Positions 44,719 to 51,614 of a stretch of DNA of 64,000 nucleotides are shown in pieces. Location: positions 111,375 to 175,374 of the forward strand of contig CABHOV010000064.1 of the NCBI GenBank assembly GCA_902168185.1, written 5' to 3'. Position 1 is the stretch's first letter. Each line of letters opens with the position of its first letter. Source of the stretch: an uncultured Bacteroides sp. (GTDB taxonomy: Bacteria; Bacteroidota; Bacteroidia; Cytophagales; Cyclobacteriaceae). The position numbers and the translations under genes were made by a program. The notes below the pieces were generated by a model. That model did no database searches. It saw only the letters and a list, made by a program, of their open reading frames with translations, and was not told the origin of the DNA.

Positions 44719-47700
44719 AACTCTACTGTTTCTGCTTATCTCGCTATGGATAAGTTTTGAAAGTGTGGGCCAGGACAGAACAATCTCTGGCAAAGTAACT
44801 TCGGCAGAAGATGGCTCAGGTCTGCCGGGTGTTAACGTTGTGGTAAAAGGAACTACTATAGGTACGGTAACTGATGCCAACGGTGCCTACTCATTAGCGG
44901 CTCCTGAAACAGGTACGCTTATATTTACTTTTATTGGATTAAAATCTAAGGAAGTTGAAATAGGAGGGAACACTTCGGTTGATGCGCAATTAGAACAGGA
45001 TCTCACTCAGTTAAGTGAAGTGGTAGTTACGGCGTTGGGTATAGAAAAATCTGCTAAGTCGATTGGATATTCTGTGACGAAAGTTAAGAATGAAGAACTT
45101 ACCCAATCCAAAGCTATAAATGTTGCTACTGCTCTCTCCGGTAAAGTTGCAGGTCTACAAATCAATACTATTAACAATGGTATTAATCCAACGACCCGTA
45201 TAACACTTCGAGGCAATCGTTCTCTTACCGGAAATAACCAGGCACTAGTTGTTATTGATGGAACTCAATCCACTAGTGATGCTATCAATTACCTGAATCC
45301 TGATGATATTGAAAGCGTCACAGTATTGAAAGGTGCTAACGCAGCTGCGCTTTACGGAGCGGATGCCTCTAATGGTGCTTTGATCATTACAACAAAGAAG
45401 GGCTCAAATGTTGTCCCAGCCATAAATTTCTCAAACACTACATATTGGGAAAGCATAAGCTTTATGCCAAAATTCCAGGAACGTTTTGGAGCAGGAACTG
45501 AATCCTATAGTAGAGTATATATCCCTTTTGAAAATCAGTCTTATGGACCTGAGTTCGATGGAAGTACGGTAGATTTAGGTCGCACATTAGAAGATGGTTC
45601 AATTCAAAAAACAACATACTCCTATAAGAAAGATGCAAAGAGAAAATCTTATGATGTAGGTCATACAGTTCAGAATAGTTTGTCATTAACGGGAGGCGAC
45701 AAGACCAGTAGTTATTTTCTTTCGCTTCAAGATGTCAACACAAAAGGTATTGTACCAGGCGATAAAAACAGAAGAACTTCTGTTCGATTCAATGCAAGCC
45801 GTACAATGTTCGAGAAGTTAAAGACCAGCTTTAATGTTGCCTATGCTTTAAGACAAACCGATAGGACCACTTCTGATTTTTACTCGAATGTTTTAAATAC
45901 TCCGGGACATATTCCCCTGAACGAGTATAGAAATTGGAGGAATTATAAAAATGCGGATGGATCATTGAACTATGCTAATCCTAATAATTACTTCAACGAT
46001 TACTTCTCTAACCCTTTCATGGCAAAGGATATGAATCGTCAGAAGGATCGCTATGGAAACCTACAAGGCAATGCAGAAGTAAGCTATCAGATCACAGATT
46101 GGATGGGTGCTTTATATCGCGCAGGGATGACGTATCAAAGCTATGACTATAAGTTTACTCAAGAAAAGTACGATTACAATGCGTTTGCAAAGTCGACAGG
46201 GAAATATATAGCACAGTCAAATATAACGGGTGGTCTCACAGATGCTATCGGTTACACGAATAAGATTGTTCAGGACTTCATTCTGACATTTAAGAAAAAC
46301 ATCGGACCCGTTACAACGGATTTGGTTATCGGAAGTAACGTTCGTGAAGAGAAAGCAAAATTTGTGAGCTTATCGGCAAATGGTTTAGTATTACCTGAAT
46401 TATATAATGTTAGTAACCGTGTTGGTGAAGCTACTGCAAATGAATTCGAATCGACTACTCGTGTAGTTGGGTATTATGGAGATTTGACTATAGGTTATAA
46501 CGAATATCTATATTTACACGCTTCTGGTAGAAGAGATGCATATTCAGTTCTCTCAAAGCAGAATCGAAACACATTCTATCCTGGTGTAGATATTTCCTTT
46601 GTTGCATCTGAAGCAATCCCAGCACTAAAAAATAGTGCAATATTAAGTGATGCAAAAATCACAGCGTCAGCTACAAAAGTGGGTAACGTTAACGTTGGTG
46701 CTTATGCGCTGCAAAATGTTTTTAATGCAGGGAATGGTTTCCCTTATGGAAGTTTAGCTGGATACTCTTTAGGAGATACGTATGCGGATCCAAACTTAAA
46801 ACCCGAATTGACAACTTCATATGAGGTTGGTGGTGAGTTTGGATTTTTAGATAACAGAATTAATCTTGAGCTCGCTTACTATACTCAAAAGACAGTTGAT
46901 CAGACAGTAAATATAGATATAGCTTCATCCACAGGATATTCAAGAGCAACAGTAAATGCTGGTACACTTCAGAATAGTGGATACGAGATTACTTTAAAGA
47001 CAACACCGGTTTCTACAACGGGTGGGTTGAAATGGGATTTAAATATAAATTTTGCTGACAGGGGTACTAAAATTAAAGAGCTTTATCAAGGGCTTAGCAA
47101 TATTAACCTGTCAAATTACTATGGACAGACCGGTGACGCCAGTTTAGGTCAAGTGTTTGCACAAGTAGGCAGTCAATATCCTATTATAAAAGCGATTTCA
47201 TATCAGCGTGATCCAGAAGGACGAGTAGTTGTTGATCCGTCTACAGGATATCCTATTAAGGATCCTAATCTCAAAACTTTTGGACAAGCGAATCCGAGGT
47301 ATTTTCTAGGTATACAATCAAGTTTAAAATTCAAAGGGTTTACGTTCAATGCACTGGCTGAGTACAGAGGCGGTAATGTAGTATATCATGGATTAGCGAG
47401 TACAATGTGGTTTACAGGTGTAGCAGAAGCAACAGCTGCTTATGGACGTGAACGCTTTGTATTTCCAAACTCATCTTACCTGGGTGCCGATGGTAGTTAT
47501 GTCGCAAACACATCAATCGCTACAAAAGATGGAGGTCTAGGTGCATGGGACTCTAACTTAAGAACGGTTGGTGAAAACTTTGTAACCAGTGGTAATTTTT
47601 GGAAGCTAAGAGAGGTATCTCTAACGTATGATGTACCGAAGAGCATTTTTTCTTCCGTGAAATTTATTAAATCAGCTTCGGTAGGATTGATTGGTAGAAA

Positions 47701-47842
47701 CTTATTAATGTTCCTTCCGAAGGAAAATAAATATACCGATCCGGAGTATGCACTTGATAATAGTAACTCTGTAGGATTGAACAGCACGGCTCAAACGCCA
47801 CCTACACGAACTTATGGTTTCAATGTATCAATAACATTTTAA
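44711..47842 (+). CDS. SusC/RagA-family TonB-linked outer-membrane transporter 2
   Basis: A 1043-residue SusC-type transporter. The signal peptide and carboxypeptidase-like domain (ISGKVTSAEDGSGLPGVNV) are near copies of those in susC1, whereas the plug (LSGKVAGLQINTINNG, LRGNRSLTGNNQ, VVIDGTQST) and barrel are clearly different. The protein ends in Phe (GFNVSITF). The start regions therefore look duplicated or recombined onto different transporters. The SusD partner follows 19 bp downstream. Substrate unknown. Confidence 0.95.
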   Translation: MKKTLLFLLISLWISFESVGQDRTISGKVTSAEDGSGLPGVNVVVKGTTIGTVTDANGAYSLAAPETGTLIFTFIGLKSKEVEIGGNTSVDAQLEQDLTQLSEVVVTALGIEKSAKSIGYSVTKVKNEELTQSKAINVATALSGKVAGLQINTINNGINPTTRITLRGNRSLTGNNQALVVIDGTQSTSDAINYLNPDDIESVTVLKGANAAALYGADASNGALIITTKKGSNVVPAINFSNTTYWESISFMPKFQERFGAGTESYSRVYIPFENQSYGPEFDGSTVDLGRTLEDGSIQKTTYSYKKDAKRKSYDVGHTVQNSLSLTGGDKTSSYFLSLQDVNTKGIVPGDKNRRTSVRFNASRTMFEKLKTSFNVAYALRQTDRTTSDFYSNVLNTPGHIPLNEYRNWRNYKNADGSLNYANPNNYFNDYFSNPFMAKDMNRQKDRYGNLQGNAEVSYQITDWMGALYRAGMTYQSYDYKFTQEKYDYNAFAKSTGKYIAQSNITGGLTDAIGYTNKIVQDFILTFKKNIGPVTTDLVIGSNVREEKAKFVSLSANGLVLPELYNVSNRVGEATANEFESTTRVVGYYGDLTIGYNEYLYLHASGRRDAYSVLSKQNRNTFYPGVDISFVASEAIPALKNSAILSDAKITASATKVGNVNVGAYALQNVFNAGNGFPYGSLAGYSLGDTYADPNLKPELTTSYEVGGEFGFLDNRINLELAYYTQKTVDQTVNIDIASSTGYSRATVNAGTLQNSGYEITLKTTPVSTTGGLKWDLNINFADRGTKIKELYQGLSNINLSNYYGQTGDASLGQVFAQVGSQYPIIKAISYQRDPEGRVVVDPSTGYPIKDPNLKTFGQANPRYFLGIQSSLKFKGFTFNALAEYRGGNVVYHGLASTMWFTGVAEATAAYGRERFVFPNSSYLGADGSYVANTSIATKDGGLGAWDSNLRTVGENFVTSGNFWKLREVSLTYDVPKSIFSSVKFIKSASVGLIGRNLLMFLPKENKYTDPEYALDNSNSVGLNSTAQTPPTRTYGFNVSITF

Positions 47843-47861
47843 TCTCCTTTAAGACCATTTT

Positions 47862-49427
47862 ATGAAAAAGAAATTTATATACTATATATTGTCAGCCGTG
47901 GCAGTTATTACAACAGCCTGTGGTGACGACTATTTGGATGTCAATACAAATCCGAATCAAGCTGTTTCAGCAACCCCGGAGACAGTGCTGACAAATGCTT
48001 TGAATGTGACGGCAGCACGACTTGTTCACAATGAAATTGGTGCTTTCTGGGTTGGCCAATGGTCTCCTTCAGGATCAGTTTCTGGTTTTACACCAGAGAA
48101 GACATATGACATCCAGACTACTTTCAGGACTGGCGTTTGGACAGGTCCCTATAATAATCTTGAAGACTATAAATATGTAGAAGAAGCTGCAGTAAAAGAA
48201 GGCAAGCAGGCTATAGCGGGTATTGCACGCGTTATGAAGGCTTTTAACTTCCAGATTATAGTAGATGCTTATAACAATGCACCGTATTCAGAAGCTCTCG
48301 AGGGCACGACATCTATTCGCCCGGCATACGACAACGGAAGCGCTATATATGATAGCTTAATACGTGATATTAATGTTGCTATAACATATTTGAGCGTTCC
48401 TGTTTCAACAACAAATCCTTCTGCAGGTTCAGCTGATATTTATTTCAATGGAGATAATGACCTGTGGATCAAATTTGCAAATACACTCAAGTTAAGAATG
48501 CTTCTTAGGCTAACGAATGTATCTGACAAGCAAGCATTGATTGCATCAGAAATGGCCAAGTTGGCTCAATCAAATACAGTATTCCTTGACAGCGGAGAAA
48601 ATGTTTCTGCAAATCCTGGCTACCTGAAAACTGCAGGAAAGGAAAATCCTTGGTATGAAGCGTACGGATACTCTGCGGCTGACTCAAGATCAGGAAGTCA
48701 TGATTTCTATTGCTGGAGCAATTTCTTTGTTTCCTTTTTATCAGATACGCAGGATAGTGTTCGTATAAAGCTTCTCACGTATCCAGTTGGTACTGGTGCA
48801 GATAAAAAAATTATTGGTGTACCATTCGGTGAAGGCAATGACACTTATCTATACTCAAAAATTTCAGGGTTCGGACCTGCTTTCCTTCCTACAGATAATA
48901 CAGTTAAGTCAGCGACGCTTTATAAGAACGATCAAATTGTAATGAGTTCAGCTGAAAGTTTCTTCCTTCAGGCTGAAGCAGTACAGCGTGGATTATTGAC
49001 CAGTAACTTATCTGCACAACAGTTGTATGAAAAAGGAGTAACGCAATCTTTTTATATGCTTGCTTCATTAGCCGATACTACCGCTTTAAAAAGTAGCTGG
49101 CCTTCAAATGTTAATGTAAAAAAGGGGCTAAAAAAATATCTTAGCTCCGGTATAAGTAATGTTGACTGGTCAGCTTCATCCAATAAGGTTGAAGCAATTA
49201 TCACTCAGAAGTGGATTGCATTAGCTAACTATGGTGGCTTTGAAGCATGGACAGAATACAGAAGGACAGGTATCCCCAATGTTCCTCTATCTACACGTGC
49301 TCAAGGTAGCCAATATCCTGCACGGCTTCTCTACCCGTTATCAGAGTATAGTAACAACTCTGAGAATGTTTCTGCGCAGGGAGATATCAATCAGTTTACA
49401 AGTAAAATATTTTGGGATGCACAGTAA
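47862..49427 (+). CDS. SusD-like nutrient-binding lipoprotein 2
   Basis: A 521-residue lipoprotein of the SusD-like group 2 type. The signal ends ITTAC (Cys20), followed by GDDYLDVNTNPNQAVS, a typical opening of this class. The helical framework follows (AGIARVMKAFNFQIIVDAYN; PYSEAL). The C-terminal region has SSAESFFLQAEAVQRG and EAIITQKWIALANYGGFEAW, then the family ending RLLYPLSEYSNN. It differs strongly from SusD1, so the two pairs probably take different ligands. The next gene starts 20 bp downstream. Confidence 0.92.
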   Translation: MKKKFIYYILSAVAVITTACGDDYLDVNTNPNQAVSATPETVLTNALNVTAARLVHNEIGAFWVGQWSPSGSVSGFTPEKTYDIQTTFRTGVWTGPYNNLEDYKYVEEAAVKEGKQAIAGIARVMKAFNFQIIVDAYNNAPYSEALEGTTSIRPAYDNGSAIYDSLIRDINVAITYLSVPVSTTNPSAGSADIYFNGDNDLWIKFANTLKLRMLLRLTNVSDKQALIASEMAKLAQSNTVFLDSGENVSANPGYLKTAGKENPWYEAYGYSAADSRSGSHDFYCWSNFFVSFLSDTQDSVRIKLLTYPVGTGADKKIIGVPFGEGNDTYLYSKISGFGPAFLPTDNTVKSATLYKNDQIVMSSAESFFLQAEAVQRGLLTSNLSAQQLYEKGVTQSFYMLASLADTTALKSSWPSNVNVKKGLKKYLSSGISNVDWSASSNKVEAIITQKWIALANYGGFEAWTEYRRTGIPNVPLSTRAQGSQYPARLLYPLSEYSNNSENVSAQGDINQFTSKIFWDAQ

Positions 49428-49446
49428 AACTAACGTATTGGATACT

Positions 49447-50358
49447 ATGAAAAATCGAATAAGACTATTACTGGCAACGCTGGTGATGCCAATCGCTACA
49501 GGATTATTTTTAACTTCCTGCTTAGAAGATAAAGGTTATACTGATATAGTTGATGAAGTCAACAGCAGCAATACTATTGTAAGTTTTTATGGCAATGGAG
49601 GCACAACAGGCACTCAGTCTGTTCAACTTACAGCAGGGAAAGATACGGTTGATTATGAGCTCCACATCTCTGCGACATCATCGCACAGCATAGGGAAGGA
49701 TGTCACTGTAACCGTTTCAATTGATGAGAGTGTTATCGCACAGGTAAATGCATCGATTGAAAATGCCGATGCAAAATTCACATTGTTACCGGATTCTGTA
49801 TATGATATAGTATCGAATAGTGTTACTATTCCAGATGATACAACTGAAGCATCACTTTTTATACGTATATATCAGTATAAGATGGATAAAATAAAGAGTT
49901 ATTTGCTCCCTGTTAAGATTAATGATACTGAGGACATTGTAGTAGCAGATAATTTGGGGACAGCCAAGTTAGCATTCATTGGAAACCCAATAGCTGGAGC
50001 TTATCTGTGGGATTTTTACCGGTATAACAATCAAGATGGTTCAGGTAGCCCAACTACGACTTGGACAGATGATGCAGTAGCCCTATCTGCTGTAAGCCCT
50101 ACCAGTATCAATGTACCTACAGGGTATTATGTTCAGCCTAACTACCTGATTACATTTGATAATAATAGCGGTGTACTTTCCAATTTTAAGGCGGTGATTG
50201 ATCCTGATGAGATTAAAGCAGCCTTTACTGATAATGGTGTTACTGTTGTTGATGGTCCAACAATTACTGTTAGCGAAGATTATAAAACATTTACAATTAA
50301 GTATACTGTTTTTAATGGATCTGCCTATAGGAATCTAACGGATATCTATCATAAATAA
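49447..50358 (+). CDS. DUF1735/BT_3987-type surface lipoprotein
   Basis: A 303-residue lipoprotein from the ATG at 49447; a longer frame from 49231 overlaps SusD2 and lacks a signal. The signal ends FLTSC (Cys25). A first beta domain at about residues 55-170 follows the DUF1735 pattern (VTVSIDESVIAQVN, FTLLPDSVYDIVSNSVTIP), then a second, possibly carbohydrate-binding, domain (AYLWDFYRYNNQDG). Such proteins act as extra surface glycan-binding proteins in SusC/SusD loci. It is the last gene of the second unit, with a terminator after it. Confidence 0.85.
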   Translation: MKNRIRLLLATLVMPIATGLFLTSCLEDKGYTDIVDEVNSSNTIVSFYGNGGTTGTQSVQLTAGKDTVDYELHISATSSHSIGKDVTVTVSIDESVIAQVNASIENADAKFTLLPDSVYDIVSNSVTIPDDTTEASLFIRIYQYKMDKIKSYLLPVKINDTEDIVVADNLGTAKLAFIGNPIAGAYLWDFYRYNNQDGSGSPTTTWTDDAVALSAVSPTSINVPTGYYVQPNYLITFDNNSGVLSNFKAVIDPDEIKAAFTDNGVTVVDGPTITVSEDYKTFTIKYTVFNGSAYRNLTDIYHK

Positions 50359-50383
50359 TAAAGTCTTAGTTATGAAAAAGGGT

Positions 50384-50414
50384 CATGTTCAACTTTGGAC
50401 ATGACTCTTTTTTT
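50384..50414 (+). terminator. Terminator of the SusC2/SusD2 unit
   Basis: A stem of GTCATGT with ACATGAC, 8-nt or longer loop, followed by nine T residues, 26 bp after the stop of the DUF1735-type gene. Confidence 0.8.
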
Positions 50415-50443
50415 TTGATACATAAAACCTCACTTTCTTGTGG

Positions 50444-50527
50444 AAGTACTTACTATTTATACTCCATCAGTGTCACTGGCCTCGGAACTCTGATGTTTCG
50501 AGGCGGAATACATCATTCATTATATAC
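50444..50527. repeat. 83-bp repeat, copy A (upstream of the small membrane gene)
   Basis: Direct repeat with copy B at 51030-51111. Shared parts: AAGTrCTT start, TATAC before CATCAG, GTCACTGGCC, CTCTGA, TTTCrAGGCrGAA and an identical 18-nt tail ACATCATTCATTATATAC (50510-50527). In this copy CATCAG pairs with CTGATG. Similarity may continue some 20 bp further (ATTTTGAG). Confidence 0.7.
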
Positions 50528-50587
50528 TATTTTGAGCCACCTTGGGTCATATAGTATATTTATATATAAAGATTAAAAAAAAATAAT

Positions 50588-50974
50588 ATGTATGATTTGT
50601 GTTATTATAGTTTCTATTGCAGTATTCTTAAAGGCAAGAAGCATGGGACTGGTGAAGAACGAGCCAGTTTTGTGCTGGCAACCACAGTGTCAGTTCTTGT
50701 CATTTCATTATACTTTTATTGCTCTGTTTACTTTACTATACAAATCGTCAGTGCCGAAGTCGCGTCTATAACTATATTCTGTTTTTGCGTTATAAACTAT
50801 TATTTGCATCTCTACCACTTTGTTAGAAAAAATCGGTATATAAAAATCGTGCGAAGGTATGATCAATTGGAAACGAGTACGAAAAGAGCAATAGGGGTAA
50901 TAGCCTGGCTTATTTTCTTTGGTTCTTTTGTCATATTTGCATGGTCCGGTATCCGTATGAGTAATTTATCATAA
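50588..50974 (+). CDS. Small membrane protein flanked by direct repeats
   Basis: A 128-residue protein of no recognised family, with three predicted membrane spans: about 26-48 (FVLATTVSVLVISLYFYCSV), 52-75 (IVSAEVASITIFCFCVINYY) and 100-122 (AIGVIAWLIFFGSFVIFAW). A basic cytoplasmic loop lies between the second and third (HFVRKNRYIKIVRRYDQ). The start lies after an A-rich run. A copy of the same ~83-bp repeat stands before it and another after it, which suggests a mobile or recently duplicated cassette. Function unknown. Confidence 0.6.
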   Translation: MYDLCYYSFYCSILKGKKHGTGEERASFVLATTVSVLVISLYFYCSVYFTIQIVSAEVASITIFCFCVINYYLHLYHFVRKNRYIKIVRRYDQLETSTKRAIGVIAWLIFFGSFVIFAWSGIRMSNLS

Positions 50975-51029
50975 TCAAGATGTATACCATAAAGCCTTTG
51001 TTGATGTTGCGAAAAAGCTAAGCTGTGTT

Positions 51030-51111
51030 AAGTGCTTTTTATCTTATACCCATCAGAGTCACTGGCCCTCTGAAATTTCAAGGCAGAAACAACACATCAT
51101 TCATTATATAC
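51030..51111. repeat. 83-bp repeat, copy B
   Basis: Second copy of the repeat at 50444-50527, same orientation, 586 bp downstream. Here TCAGAG pairs with CTCTGA, so a hairpin forms in the same place as in copy A with partly different pairs. The 18-nt tail (51094-51111) is identical to copy A. Confidence 0.7.
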
Positions 51112-51348
51112 CAATTCGAGTTCCCCTCGCCATAATTAAATGTTACTGCATCTAAAAATACCTACAGAATTACTGATATATATCTATGTAATATACCTAC
51201 AAATACGTATGTATAAATACGGATTGCATCTATAGCAGCACTTCTATAAGTTTAAAGCCGTAAAGATGTGGTAATGAGAAAATGTATCATTGATAGAAAT
51301 TTTCAAAAACAGCGAATCAGCGTCATCAAAGAATGTTGATTAAAACGG

Positions 51349-51379
51349 CAAGGCGAAGCTTAAAGAGCGCGCCTTTTTT
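51349..51379 (+). terminator. Terminator-like hairpin in the TonB receptor upstream region
   Basis: GGCG pairs with CGCC around a 14-16 nt loop that itself has AAGCTT/ AAGAGC pairing potential, followed by seven T residues. No coding gene ends within 370 bp upstream, so it may end a short non-coding transcript. Confidence 0.45.
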
Positions 51380-51614
51380 TGTGTCATAATTTTTAGAGTA
51401 ACTAAATTATTTATAGATGTAAAAGAAAGGCAAAACACAAATAACCTAAACTAAAACAAACCTATATATGAGAATTTCTACTTAAGGTAATTACTATTCG
51501 CGCTTCCTGGTCCCAGGCGATAAGGAGATGAAAATTGTGCCTGCCACACCGACTGCAATCGGGCAGCAGGCTGTTTCAAAATAATTAGACAATCATTTAA
51601 AACATCTCAAATCT

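Larger units (their letters stand above)
50975..51614 (+). promoter_or_regulatory. 640-bp region before the TonB receptor: repeat B, terminator and structured leader
   Basis: Contents in order: repeat copy B (51030-51111); A/T-rich sequence; a terminator-like hairpin near 51350-51378 (GGCG..CGCC then seven T); then a leader at about 51440-51614. The leader holds two hairpins, CCTGG-TC-CCAGG near 51505-51516, and a longer one at about 51540-51571 made of GCCTGC/GCAGGC with inner CCGA/TCGG. An 18-codon open frame at 51528-51584 overlaps the second hairpin. It matches no riboswitch consensus I know (cobalamin, TPP, SAM were considered). Confidence 0.4.

Noticed and set aside
49231..50358. Longer start for the DUF1735-type lipoprotein
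   Set aside because: It overlaps SusD2 by about 200 bp; the lipoprotein signal begins at 49447.
50444..51111. Insertion sequence ends
   Set aside because: The copies are direct, not inverted, and no transposase lies between them.
51528..51584. 18-codon leader peptide (MKIVPATPTAIGQQAVSK) before the TonB receptor
   Set aside because: The AAGGAG sequence abuts the ATG with no spacing, and Bacteroidota rarely use such sites. Kept only as part of the structured leader, not as a gene.
51441..51600. Cobalamin, TPP or SAM riboswitch before the TonB receptor
   Set aside because: None of the conserved boxes (B12 box, CUGAGA/thi box, SAM core) is present; only generic hairpins are seen.
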